Of a DNA stretch of 64,000 nt, positions 1 through 8,559 are shown piece after piece. Positions within the stretch are counted from its first letter, which is position 1; every line of letters starts with the position of its first letter. A program made the translations under genes and the position numbers. The stretch is taken from positions 1 through 64,000 of the forward strand of contig NZ_FPAB01000008.1 of assembly GCF_900116145.1 (NCBI RefSeq), given 5' to 3'. Origin of the DNA: Streptomyces harbinensis (GTDB taxonomy: Bacteria > Actinomycetota > Actinomycetes > Streptomycetales > Streptomycetaceae). Under the pieces are notes generated by a model. That model saw nothing but the letters and a program-made list of their open reading frames with translations, made no database searches and had not been told where the DNA came from.

Positions 1-237
1 AATCAGCGGAGCGAACTCGTCCACTATGCGTTGACGCCGGCGACCATTCGCGGCACGCTTCGGCGGCGCCACGGGCGCCTGAGAGTTCAGATACTTGGTC
101 ACCGTTCGCCTGTTCAGCCCGGTCTCCCTAGCGACCTGCCGCAAACTCATGGCACCCGACTCATACAGGCCGCGAAAGCGCCGCACCTCCAGCCAGCGAT
201 TCGGATCCAAGACCACTTCCTGCCGCCCTTCGTCCAT
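1..237 (-). mobile_element. istA: IS21-family transposase IstA, 5' part (runs off left edge)
   Basis: Reading the minus strand from an ATG at 237 gives 79 open codons to the window edge. Residues 9-60 form the N-terminal helix-turn-helix typical of IS21 IstA: a stretch around LDPNRWLEVRRFR, then SGAMSLRQVARETGLNRRTVTKYL. The remaining transposase (DDE domain) and the partner ATPase IstB would lie to the left, outside the window. IstA normally binds the element ends and carries out cut and paste with IstB. One end of the element should lie a little to the right of 237; a TGT-starting stretch near 339 on the minus strand could be that end, but I cannot prove it without the other end. Intactness of the gene is unknown. 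Confidence 0.72.
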
Positions 238-378
238 CCAGAACAGACGACAGAAGACTCACCCCTCCTACCCCTCCACCGCATCAACAATGGTGCAGCT
301 TCATCCGTACGTGGTGGTGCACGATCACTTGTACGCGGACAACTGGTTTCTCCGGTAGGAGTTTCTCCTGGGGCACAG

Positions 379-486
379 ATGCGTTACGGGTTGGCGCGAC
401 AGCTGTGTGAGAACGGCTTCGCTGATCGGCTCGATGATCTGAGCCGATTCCAGGATGGCCTGGAGGCGTATGTGCGGGAGGAATAG
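379..486 (+). CDS. 35-residue ORF, probable remnant upstream of a broken gene
   Basis: ATG at 379 opens a 35-codon frame ending ..RFQDGLEAYVREE. It stops two bases before the ATG of the next reading frame, and its last codons carry the GGGAGGA ribosome-binding site for that gene. The C-terminal residues read like a normal helical protein end, whereas the frame upstream of 379 reads like noise. It could be a true small coupled gene or the surviving 3' end of a gene whose front was lost next to the IS element. No family recognised. Confidence 0.3.
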   Translation: MRYGLARQLCENGFADRLDDLSRFQDGLEAYVREE

Positions 487-488
487 CA

Positions 489-873
489 ATGCTGACCTTC
501 TTGCGTAGGGTACTCGCCGAGGCGATGCGTCAGCCGTGGTGGCCACCGCTCGGGTGCCCGGCAGACAACACCGATTTGTTCACTGTGCCGCCGGGGGAGT
601 TGTGGGTGGACATGGACGCCGACCTGACGGCCGCTTACGAGGCGATTGGCTGCCGGGTGTTCACCTTTCGCGGGGAGACGGACCAGTGGCTGTCCATTGA
701 GGACAGCATCCACGTCTGGCGCGGGGTCGCCGCGAACGCGGGATGCGGCGCCCGAGGTCGTGCGGCTGGCCGGTTGTGAGCACTCCCCCACAATCGCCAC
801 CGAGGAGACTGCGAACAACGCCCGTATCAGTCCCGCCTACGAGCGGGCGCTGTTGGAGTGGCTGGAACGTTAG
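489..873 (+). pseudogene. Hypothetical protein gene broken by a frameshift
   Basis: ATG at 489 follows a GGGAGGA ribosome-binding site and opens MLTFLRRVLAEAMRQPWW, which runs credibly to about base 735 (..IEDSIHVWRGVAANA). In that frame the protein then turns into an unlikely Gly/Arg-rich tail and stops at 779. In the +1 frame the sequence continues credibly from about 739 as RDAAPEVVRLAGCEHSP and ends with ..AYERALLEWLER at 873. The simplest reading is one gene of about 127 codons broken by a single-base insertion (or two-base loss) near 735-740. I do not recognise the family; there are no membrane segments or signal peptide. A sequencing error is the alternative explanation. Confidence 0.5.
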
Positions 874-1452
874 GTAGACGTCTGACGTTCACGGTATGTC
901 GTCCGGGCGCACCCTAGCCTGCGGAAGAGATCGGGCCTTGCATGACCGTTCGGCCCCCGAGCCCACGAGACTGCGCATTGCTACTGACGTGCGGAGCAAA
1001 CGCATTCGACGACTGCCAGGCCGCCACTCCTGCCCTGCCCGCTACAGCCGGGGCCCTGAAGGGAGGTGCGCAGGTCGACCGGCAGCAGGGTGCAGGGGGG
1101 TGCCGCCTTGGGCCACGAAGTACTGGCCCACGAGGTCATCGCCGCCATCTCCGTCCCGACGCGCCGCCCGCTCCGTATCCCTCCTCCACCATCCTCTTGG
1201 CAGTAACCGGCTAGGATCTCAGCCTCAGAACATCGGCCCGCTGCGGCCCCCGGCAGGCGACCGACGAACCGCAGCAGCCACCGCCATTGACATCCGGCCC
1301 CAGCCACCCCACGTCCCTGGAGGCGAGGCCAGGAACAGCCGGCGGATGCAACGACGGACGGCTCCACCTCCGGGCCGTGGGCCGCGAAGCGGCTGCCAGC
1401 ATCCGCCCGGCGCCACCGTCAACGAGTGGCTGTGACCGCTACGCGCCGGGAT
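874..1452. other. No convincing gene (about 580 bp)
   Basis: Open frames exist on both strands, but all are Arg/Pro/Gly-rich translations without domain-like segments, and none has a good ribosome-binding site. No tRNA, array or clear hairpin was seen. It looks like decayed or non-coding DNA beside the IS21 element. Confidence 0.5.
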
Positions 1453-1926
1453 TCAGTCGGGGTCGGGGATCACCTGGGCGAACGAGGTCACGAATGTGGT
1501 GATGAGCCGGGCGAACTCGGACCGGTCGGCGTCGGGCCAGTCGGCCATCACCCGGGCGAAGACCTCCTGCCGGAACCGGTGGGTTCGGTCGAGTTGTTCC
1601 TGTCCGGAGCCGGTCAGGGTGATCAGCGTGCGCCGGGCATCGGACGGGTCGGTCCTGCGGTCCAGCAACCCTTCCCCGACCGCACGCAGCACCAGTCGGC
1701 TTGCCCTCGGCTGATCGACGCCGAGCGCGGCGGCGACATCCGTGACGGAGCACGGTTTGTCACGGTCCTCGACGACATCCAGCACGCTGAACAGCGTGGG
1801 GTCGATCGGCTTGCCGCCATCGGGTGGTACCAGCCGCCCCAGTGACCGGCGTGTCTGAGTGCGGCGGATCGCCACCATGGCCCGTTCGACGGCGGCAACC
1901 GCCTTGTCCTGATCCTTCTTCGACAT
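1453..1926 (-). CDS. MarR-family winged-helix transcriptional regulator (A)
   Basis: This 157-residue protein has the MarR layout: an N-terminal helix (MSKKDQDKAVAAVERAM), a winged helix-turn-helix around CSVTDVAAALGVDQPRASRLVLRAVGEGLL, a wing containing the usual DxRR-type turn (RRTDPSDARRTLITLT), and C-terminal dimerisation helices. MarR proteins are usually dimeric repressors released by small ligands. The frame could start 11 codons earlier, but ATG 1926 is preferred because its MSKK start fits the family and it sits about 7 bases below a TAATCT -10-like box, i.e. a leaderless start. It is divergent from a second MarR-like gene across a 50-bp region with an inverted repeat, so self- and cross-regulation is likely. 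Confidence 0.85.
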   Translation of the reverse strand: MSKKDQDKAVAAVERAMVAIRRTQTRRSLGRLVPPDGGKPIDPTLFSVLDVVEDRDKPCSVTDVAAALGVDQPRASRLVLRAVGEGLLDRRTDPSDARRTLITLTGSGQEQLDRTHRFRQEVFARVMADWPDADRSEFARLITTFVTSFAQVIPDPD

Positions 1927-1935
1927 ACATGCTAG

Positions 1936-1953
1936 ATTACAATAGTTGTTGAA
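1936..1953. promoter_or_regulatory. Candidate operator between divergent MarR genes
   Basis: The AT-rich intergenic region is centred on an inverted repeat with core ACAA-TAG-TTGT (1939-1949), weakly extended on both sides (ATT .. AAT). It overlaps -10-like boxes for both directions: TACAAT on the plus strand and TAATCT on the minus strand. Size and position fit a MarR dimer site controlling both genes; binding is inferred. Confidence 0.45.
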
Positions 1954-1976
1954 TAACATGCATTGGGGGGATTGTC

Positions 1977-2507
1977 ATGACCGACCTGACCCAGGTGTCC
2001 AGCACTCGCGAGCGGCGGCCGTTCGGCTACTGGCTGAAGCACATCGACGGGGCGATCGAGGAGAACATGAGCCGACTGTTCGCCATGGACGGCCTGAACC
2101 GGCGGGGGTGGCAGGTACTGAACACCATCTCGTACGGACCGGTCACCGTGGCCGAACTCGACGACACCATGGACGCCTTCCTGTCAGCCGACGAGCCGAC
2201 CATGCGCCCCTGCATCGACCGGTTCGCCGAGCGTGGCTGGACATCCACGGCCGATGACGGCGCTGTGACACTCACCGAAGAGGGACGACGAGCGCACCAG
2301 CGGGTCGCCGAGCAGACCGGGGTGCTGAGGGATCGGATGATGCAGTGCCTCTCGCCCCAGGAGTACAGGGTGCTGATGGAACTGCTCCAGCGGATCGCCA
2401 CCCATCTCGACGCCCTGGCAATCGAAACTCCCGGACAGCAGCCCTCAGCGCCCTTCCCTTCTCGAGAGTCTGGCAGTACTGGTCACAGCCGCCCGCAGTC
2501 GGCTTGA
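1977..2507 (+). CDS. MarR-like winged-helix regulator (B)
   Basis: This 176-residue protein has a start ATG 8 bases after a GGGGGG Shine-Dalgarno run. The N-terminal helix (FGYWLKHIDGAIEENMSRLFAMDGLNRRGWQVLNTI) and a winged helix (VTVAELDDTMDAFL .. MRPCIDRFAERGWTS .. VTLTEEGRRAHQRV) match the MarR fold as found in many Streptomyces one-domain regulators. The C-terminal 30 residues are Pro/Ser-rich and probably disordered. It shares its promoter region with the divergent MarR gene at 1453-1926; two different MarR proteins back to back suggests mutual control or a paired sensor. No nearby target gene is evident, so the regulon is unknown. Confidence 0.75.
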   Translation: MTDLTQVSSTRERRPFGYWLKHIDGAIEENMSRLFAMDGLNRRGWQVLNTISYGPVTVAELDDTMDAFLSADEPTMRPCIDRFAERGWTSTADDGAVTLTEEGRRAHQRVAEQTGVLRDRMMQCLSPQEYRVLMELLQRIATHLDALAIETPGQQPSAPFPSRESGSTGHSRPQSA

Positions 2508-3290
2508 CCAGGCGCTTGACCGGGCTGGTCAACCGCAGGTCGGCGCTCTGGCCCTGGGGTCAGTAAACGCGCCGCAACCATCCCAGCAGCTGGCGCTCCG
2601 GCAACGGGTGCAGCTCCTGGCGACAACCGGCGTACGGGGGCCTTGTCCCTGCGGGCCGGCACCCTGGCCTCGACCGCGCGCGCCAGAACCGGATGCGGCT
2701 CCCCGGGACACACCCGCTCAAAGGACATGCGGCCAGGACGGTATGGCGGGGCGCCGTGCAGCGGGGTGAAGGAGGCGAGCATGAGCCACCGGTGCGAAGG
2801 CCGTCGCCGCCGGCACCGTCCCGCGCAGCAACGCGCGTGCACGGTGCGTTGACCGACGTTCCCCGTCAGAGCCGGTGATCGCGGGCATTGGGTACAGGCC
2901 GGCTGACTCGGTGGTCGTGGCAGTGAAGGCGAAGGGATTGGCCGGTGCGGATCCCCCGGGTGGGGTGTGGTCGGTGGTCCAGAAGGCGGTGTAGTCGTAT
3001 CGCTGCTGTGGGGTGCCGGTCGCGTCGGTGTGACGGCGACCGAGCATAGGCCCGGGCGGCAGCCTGGTAGCGGGGGGCCGGTGCTGATCGAACTGTTGCG
3101 CCGCAACTGCCGCCCTCTCTTGCTCATCGTCGCATTCTCCGCGCCCGCGTGCTGGTGGGTTGATTGCCACCGGACCAGGTCGCTGCGCTCGGGTGACGGT
3201 CGTCGGCATCATAGGGCGGCCCGGCCCAGGCAGATCGTTCCCTTCTGAGTGATGGCCCCTGGTGGGACAGGCGGAGCCGGGCGCTAGCGT
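2508..3290. other. No convincing gene (about 780 bp)
   Basis: A weak hairpin (TTGACCAG at 2504-2511 with CTGGTCAA at 2525-2532) overlaps the preceding stop codon and may end that transcript. The rest has only shadow-like open frames; a minus-strand stretch near 2870-3030 (..RYDYTAFWTTDHT..) reads a little more like protein but is not recognisable. Confidence 0.45.
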
Positions 3291-3296
3291 GTGTGG

Positions 3297-3773
3297 GTGG
3301 CCGACATCTATGAGCTCATGCTGACGGTGGACCTGCGGGACGACGTGCCGGATGATGAGCTGGACGAGCTCCGGTGGCACCTCGGATTGGGATCTCAACC
3401 GGAGGATCTCCGAATCGTGAAGGAGTTTCCGCACGCAGTGGAGGGCGAACACGGGGAACTGGTCGTGGAGAACCATCCCGTTCCCCTTCTGGGGTGCCAC
3501 GGCGCGGCGACCAAGCTCACCGGAGCCCTCGTTTCCGTCCTGGCTCGCAGCGGCTGCGGTCGGGGAGGTGGGTGGGTTCTGACCAGCCGACAGGAGTTTC
3601 ATCCGGATGAGGCGGAGGGCCTGGGCGAGTTGCTGTCCTGGATCGCGGGCAAGGCGAGCGATTATCAGCGAGAGCCTGACGGAAACATCCAACTGGGGTG
3701 GACCCGGTTCTACGAGGAACAACAGCCCGAGCCGCTGATGGTTCGGGACGGCGTGGTCGGCTGGCCGCTCTGA
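3297..3773 (+). CDS. Conserved hypothetical protein (about 158 aa)
   Basis: GTG 3297 (VADIYELMLTVDLRDDVPDDELDELRWHLGLG) opens a well-composed soluble protein ending ..VRDGVVGWPL. GTG 3291, two codons earlier, is an alternative. There is no signal peptide or membrane segment. Residues 1-35 alternate beta strand and acidic helix, as in small ferredoxin-like folds, and the middle (GGGWVLTSRQEFHPDEAEGL) contains a conserved-looking strand-turn. I recall similar actinomycete hypothetical proteins starting with this IYELMLTVDL block, but no function. It stands alone between gene-poor stretches, next to an IS remnant. Confidence 0.7.
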   Translation: MADIYELMLTVDLRDDVPDDELDELRWHLGLGSQPEDLRIVKEFPHAVEGEHGELVVENHPVPLLGCHGAATKLTGALVSVLARSGCGRGGGWVLTSRQEFHPDEAEGLGELLSWIAGKASDYQREPDGNIQLGWTRFYEEQQPEPLMVRDGVVGWPL

Positions 3774-3860
3774 TGTGCTGTCCGCGAAAATCGGTGACGG
3801 AGGCCATGGCTGGTCGGTCTTGAAATGGGCGAGGGCCTTCCGGCCTGTTCTGCACCAGCG

Positions 3861-4040
3861 ACCAGAGAGGCCCTCATGCCGCAACGCACCCCTCACCGAG
3901 ACCGGGCGTTTGCGTCTGGCATGGTGTGTCGTGGAGGAGGGCTTGGCCCATGCGGCGAGCAGCCGAGCGGTTCCAGGCATCACCGATGACTGCGAAGCGG
4001 TGGGCCGCCCGTTCCCGCCGGTTCGGCGAGGCCGGTAAAC
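3861..4040 (+). pseudogene. IS481-type transposase remnant (frameshifted and truncated)
   Basis: The DNA around 3851-3880 matches the usual leader of actinobacterial IS481-type elements. One frame encodes RNAPLTETGRLRLAWCVVEEG (to about 3945) and the next frame continues with WPMRRAAERFQASPMTAKRWAARSRRFGEAGKP (to about 4040). Joined, these give the N-terminal helix-turn-helix of an IS481 transposase, so a frameshift lies near 3940-3948. After GEAGKP the similarity ends and the catalytic DDE domain is missing. Bases 3777-3860 (TGTCCGCGAAAATC..) may be the element's left end. This is a dead fragment. Confidence 0.65.
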
Positions 4041-4609
4041 CGGTTTGTTCTGCTCCTCCAGAACAAACCGCGGCTGCCGCCACGGAGCATCGGTCGCTCC
4101 CCCAGCCAACTCTCAGCCTTACCTTCGTCACTCATTGTGCATTCTCGGATTCGTTTCGGCCTCTGTTCCCGGCGCTCCCTCGACACTCGTCGATGAGCAT
4201 AAGCGCGGGCCGAAGAAGACCGGCCCCGAGGACCTGTACGGCTACGCCCCCTCCAGCCACACCGTCCGGGTGAGCGCCACGACCCGGCCCGGCTGCCGCT
4301 GATGTTCCGTAGGCTGCCGGGTGGCGCCCCAGGTGGCCCCGGGCGGGTGCAATCCGCAGCGGCGAAGGCTCCGTCCAGCCGGTCGGCGCAGACCAGGTTC
4401 GCGCCGCATGCGCATCGGGCCGCAGCGAAGCTGGGCAGCGGTATGAGCCAGCCGACACAGTAACCCCGCCCACACGGCACACGCCTCGCTCCCGCCGCCG
4501 GGAACAAGGCCGGCCCTGCTATTGGACCGGCTGTGCTGGTCAATGCAGCAGAGGGTAATGGCGGGGTCCGGGCCGGTGCTCGCCGGGTGGCGGGTGGGAT
4601 CCTGAACGG
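4041..4609. other. No convincing gene (about 570 bp)
   Basis: Sequence downstream of the transposase fragment. Short open frames such as one ending near 4302 (..GPEDLYGYAPSSHTVRVSATT..) read partly like protein but have no start context or family. It may be further decayed accessory DNA. Confidence 0.4.
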
Positions 4610-5398
4610 GTGAACGAGATTTCCGCTGCACTCGCGGCTGTCCGGTGGCCGCTCATCGCGGCTGGGGAGACTGATTGGCTTCGGGAGTTAGCCCGCGACG
4701 ACGGGCTCACCGGCTTCATGCCGCCGCCCTTGCCCGATGCCGCCTGGGTGCTCCACTCCATGTACGAACACGAACTCGGTCCCACCGACGTGTCCTTCGC
4801 CGAATATCAACGAGCCGTGCTGAATGGCAGCGGGCCCGACATCATCCCGGGCCTCGACCCCGCGGATATCTTCGGCGGGACGCCGGGCGAGCATCCCGGC
4901 CCCCGTTGGCACCGGCTGCGCTGGGCCGAGCTCTCAGAGCGGACCGGTGATCCCGTGGCGCACGAGGGACAGTTGCCCTCCTACCGCTCCTTCCCCTCAC
5001 TCAGAATGCCGAGCGGCTGGCCGGTCGGCATCACCGGGCCGGCCGAGGGCAGCCTGGACCGCACCGACTGGAACCGCCTGATCGACATCCTCACCGAGCA
5101 CAGCCCGCAGGGCGCCAAGACCACCTGCCTGGCCTACTACAACCCGCTCCTGCACGGGGCCACGGAGTTCCACAACCTGCACGTCCGGGCCGGCACCCTC
5201 GCCGATGCCAAAGCACTGTACGACCACCCGGACGAAGACGGCTGGACCCCGTCCAACCTCTGGGCCCGAAACCGGGCCTGGGTCCTCTGCACGGACTACG
5301 ACCTGTGGGCCACCAAGGTGGCCGGCCCCACCCCGCTCATCGACGCCCTCCTCAACGACACACACATCGAGGCCATCCGGCTCCCCTGGGCTTTCTGA
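4610..5398 (+). CDS. Conserved hypothetical protein (262 aa)
   Basis: GTG 4610 opens a 262-residue soluble acidic protein (VNEISAALAAVRWPLIAAGETDWLRELARDDGL .. IDALLNDTHIEAIRLPWAF). It has no signal peptide or transmembrane helix. Trp, Asp and Pro are frequent, and the C-terminal third (HVRAGTLADAKALYDHPDEDGWTPSNLWARNRAWVLCTDYDLWATKVAG) looks like a compact alpha/beta domain. The region from TDYDLWATKVAG to the end is of the kind seen in Streptomyces SMI1/KNR4-like or immunity-type hypothetical proteins, but I cannot assign it. Codon usage is typical of the host, so it appears intact. Confidence 0.7.
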   Translation: MNEISAALAAVRWPLIAAGETDWLRELARDDGLTGFMPPPLPDAAWVLHSMYEHELGPTDVSFAEYQRAVLNGSGPDIIPGLDPADIFGGTPGEHPGPRWHRLRWAELSERTGDPVAHEGQLPSYRSFPSLRMPSGWPVGITGPAEGSLDRTDWNRLIDILTEHSPQGAKTTCLAYYNPLLHGATEFHNLHVRAGTLADAKALYDHPDEDGWTPSNLWARNRAWVLCTDYDLWATKVAGPTPLIDALLNDTHIEAIRLPWAF

Positions 5399-6531
5399 GT
5401 CCAGCCACCCCGCCTGGTACTCAGTCACACGGGCGTGATGTCGGTGCTCAAGTGCCTCTTCCAGCAATCCTGGTTCCCGCCTCTGCCGGATAGAGGGCTT
5501 AGGAGCGATGATTGGAGTCATCCGGGCTAAGGACATTTGGGGAACGAGTTGAGCGAAGCCCAGTCATTGTCTGACACGAATGTGACATCTCTGGCGTCGA
5601 GATAACTCAACACCCGAACCGGTCGCCTCTACCTTCACCAGGTGCCAGATGAACTCGCTGCTGGCTCAGTCCAAGGAGACGTCGTAGCACCTTCTCAAGG
5701 CGATAAACCTCTTCTGTTACCACCACTGACGACGGTGGAAAAGCCCCGCACTCGCAGTTCCACAGCACCTCCCCGACGAACGGTCGCGCAGCGTTCACAC
5801 GGTGTCAGGTGGACTGCCCGGGCTTGGCAAGCGCACCGGCACCCGCAACGGCGTCGCCGGTTGCCACCGTGCACAGTGGGTCCGGCCCGGGGTCCGGACC
5901 TCGAACGGGCGATGCTCTCGCGCAGGCGGGCCTTCGGGCGGGAGGCGATCCCGCCATGGCCGACACCTCCGCCCCCTTGACAGCCGGTAGCTGGGTCGCG
6001 AGACGGATCGGCCGCCCACCCGGGTCACCCCCTCCGTCTATTCGCGCCGACTTCCATCTTTCTACCCACCGTCACCCAGCAACGTGATCAGCATGGTCAC
6101 CGGTCATGAACGGCGTTGCAGTGTCTACACGTCGGTGACACGCACAGCCGAACGTTCCAATGACGTCACGACCAAACCTCACGCCTCTCCTCGATAACTT
6201 CCGGAGTCCACCACCGCAATCATCAGCACCAGGTGGTGAAGAGGGTGCCGGAATTCTGATAGGAGCTTGGTCAAGGGGCCAGACCTGCGGAAGCGGGCTT
6301 GTACACGGCTTGTCCGGCGGTAGGGAAAACAGGTACGAGAACGCCATTGCCGGCGCCCAGTCCTCAGTACCAGACGTTGGGGGCAGTAGTCGGGCGCCGC
6401 GCACCGTTCCGGGGCGGTACGAGCCTGGGTGTGGCACGTCCAGGGAAGGCCTGCCCTGGCCGGCCGCAGGTCGTCGGCGGAAGGTGGTACACGGCAGAGC
6501 ACAAGCGCTGGAGAACACGAGGAGCGAGTAC
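5399..6531. other. No convincing gene (about 1.1 kb)
   Basis: This is the longest empty stretch of the window. All open frames are low-complexity Arg/Pro/Ser translations; one minus-strand frame at 5607-5798 is slightly more protein-like but has no ribosome-binding site. No tRNA, array or strong hairpin found. Confidence 0.5.
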
Positions 6532-7031
6532 ATGGCACGGAACAGTCGGCGCGGATTCGTCTCCCTTGCAGTTGCCACGGGCGGCTTGTTGCTCGCCGGT
6601 TCACCGGCAGCGGCGAACCCGCGCCCCCTCGAAGCGCCGGACGATTTCGGCATTTCGGGCCGGGGACGGGTGAACAAGGGGCTGGTGCGCAGGGCGTTCG
6701 TGCGACAGAACAGACGGTGGTCAACGGAAGGACCTACCTCAGCAAGCAGGAGTTCCTTGACGAGGGGTCGGCGCCGATCCTGACCCGACTGGCGACGAAC
6801 CTGCACATGACGGTCCAGAACCTGTGGGCCGACGACGACACGGTCATCGCACGCTTCGAAGGAACTGCGACGGCCCTCGACGGGCTGCCGTACCGTAATG
6901 AGTACTGCTGGGTGCTGACCCTGCGCCGGAACGCGGTGGTGCGGGCGTACGCGTATCTGGACATGGTCGCCGTCGCGGACCTCGTCGAACGGGTTCCGGT
7001 GCCACGTCCTTCCGCACGGGAGCGGGACTGA
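6532..7031 (+). pseudogene. SnoaL/NTF2-fold protein with signal peptide, broken by internal deletion
   Basis: ATG 6532, after an AGGAGCGAG ribosome-binding site, encodes MARNSRRGFVSLAVATGGLL followed by LAGSPAAA, a twin-arginine-like export signal, and then ..RGRVNKGLVRRAF, the first helix of SnoaL-like (NTF2-fold) proteins. About base 6695 the frame goes wrong. In a different frame the fold resumes at about 6715 with VVNGRTYLSKQEFLDEGSAPILTRL and runs to the end at 7031 (..YRNEYCWVLTLRRNAVVRAYAYLDMVAVADL). Full-length relatives have roughly 15-20 residues between these parts, so a small out-of-frame deletion has occurred. Related intact proteins are small secreted ligand-binding or cyclase-like enzymes. 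Confidence 0.7.
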
Positions 7032-7120
7032 GTAATCGCGCCGGCACGAGCAGGGCCGCGCGGGGGTGTATCCGAGGGCAACCGTGAGATCATCCGTCGA
7101 CTCGGGAGGAGCCGATCGGG

Positions 7121-8026
7121 TTACGGCAGGAGTGCGACGGTCCGATCTGTCAGAGGGCCGATGATGAGGGGCAGGCGTCCGGGGTTGCGTTGGCGGACGA
7201 AGTCTGCGAGGTCGAGGGCCGCCAGAGCGAAGCAGTGGGCCAGTACGCCTGGGCCGGCGACCTGCTCGCCCGTGGCGCGTGTCAGGTTCCAGCCCGCTCG
7301 ATCGATGTCATCCACCGTCAGCAGTGTGGCGTAGTCGAACGCTCGGGTTCCGCTGCCGAGAGCTTCGATGTCGATCACCGCGGCCACTCGTCCGGCACGG
7401 AACAGGACGTTGTCCAGTCGGAAGTCGCCGTGGACGAGGTCTTCGCTCGGTAGCTCAACTTGCCCGAACGAGGCGACGAGCGCGTCGAGGGCTTCGACGA
7501 ACCGGCGTCCCCGGCTCCCTGAATCGGCCATGGCCTGTCGCGAGTGGTCCCACTCACCGGCCAATCGGGTGCGGGCGTAGCGCGACCAGCAGTGCTCGGG
7601 ATCGATGTCGAGACCACGCTGCTGCTCCAGTACGGGGAGGAGCCGTTCGGCGACCTCGGCTGTGAGTCGACTGGGAGATCTTCCCGGCACATATTGCTGA
7701 ATGCGATAGGGAAATCCGGACTTCGCGACTCCGACGGCGAGCCAGGCAGGGGTGGGGTAGCCGGCATCCCTGGCGCGCTCGACCGCGTCCGCCGCGCGCA
7801 GGAGCTGTGGCGCGGCGGAGCGGTTGGGAGACCACTTGAGGACGGCGCTTTCGTTCTCGCCGTTGCAAAGGAGCCAGGTGCCCGCTTGGAAGCCGGCATG
7901 CATCGGCTCCACCAAGTGGTAGGTGGTTCCGTGCGTGTGGTTGGCGTCGGCCACGATCAGGCGGGCGATCGCCGGATCGGTGCGTTCGGGGATATGGGAC
8001 AGCTCAGGGATGTCGTCGGAAGACAT
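7121..8026 (-). CDS. Aminoglycoside-phosphotransferase (APH) family kinase
   Basis: This 301-residue protein has the eukaryotic-kinase-like APH fold. HGDFRLDN at about residues 199-206 is the catalytic loop (HxDxxxxN), and AAVIDIEALGSG about 15 residues later is the DFG-equivalent Mg-binding segment. The N-lobe is present (HLVEPMHAGFQAGTWLLCNGENESAVLKW, with the ATP-contacting Lys in VLKW). APH-fold kinases phosphorylate antibiotics, sugars, choline or homoserine; the substrate cannot be told from sequence. ATG 8026 is used because the upstream sequence is not protein-like. The gene is isolated, flanked by gene-poor DNA, and could be an accessory resistance or salvage kinase. Confidence 0.85.
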   Translation of the reverse strand: MSSDDIPELSHIPERTDPAIARLIVADANHTHGTTYHLVEPMHAGFQAGTWLLCNGENESAVLKWSPNRSAAPQLLRAADAVERARDAGYPTPAWLAVGVAKSGFPYRIQQYVPGRSPSRLTAEVAERLLPVLEQQRGLDIDPEHCWSRYARTRLAGEWDHSRQAMADSGSRGRRFVEALDALVASFGQVELPSEDLVHGDFRLDNVLFRAGRVAAVIDIEALGSGTRAFDYATLLTVDDIDRAGWNLTRATGEQVAGPGVLAHCFALAALDLADFVRQRNPGRLPLIIGPLTDRTVALLP

Positions 8027-8559
8027 CAGGGGTGATCTCCAGGCACGCGGAAACTTCGCCGTCGATTATGGAGCTGACTTCTCGTTGTGGGTGTTGTGCG
8101 CCTGGGATCAAGCCACATACCGACACTATCAAGGCAGCAATCACGAGGTGCTGAGCGACCGCACCGAAGTGCCTCTGCATGTGCTCTGTTCGCCACAACC
8201 CAGCGCCAGACGCCGCAGGATCATGACCGCCCGCACCAACCGCGTCCACTGGTCCAACCGTCACTCCCCGTCGGGCGGACAGACGTCCCCCGAGTCCACG
8301 TGGCCAGAAGCCGATCTGCCGGGAGAGCGCGGCACGCGCCGGCCGTCGTCCTCGCCCTGAACGTGTGCGGGGTGGCGGGCCGTCAGCGCGCCTCGGGCTG
8401 TGGCACCCTACGGCTGCACGGTGCGAAGAACATCGCCTCGGGCAGTCGCCGCAATGCGCGTGATGCCCGCCGACCCCTCACGCTCCTCGGCCTCGGTTGA
8501 GCTCGAAGTGGACGTCACTCGACCACGCCTTCAGCCCGAGACTGGGAGGTAACACCGCC
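8027..8559. other. No convincing gene (about 530 bp)
   Basis: Intergenic region upstream of the minus-strand kinase and downstream of the next minus-strand gene. Only shadow-like frames are present; no strong palindrome or RNA gene was recognised. Confidence 0.45.

Noticed and set aside
896..1435. 179-codon plus-strand frame
   Set aside because: Arg/Ser/Pro-rich with no ribosome-binding site and no family-like segment.
2718..4109. 463-codon minus-strand frame in the left accessory zone
   Set aside because: Opposite the hypothetical protein and the IS481 remnant; no start signal and mostly non-protein-like sequence.
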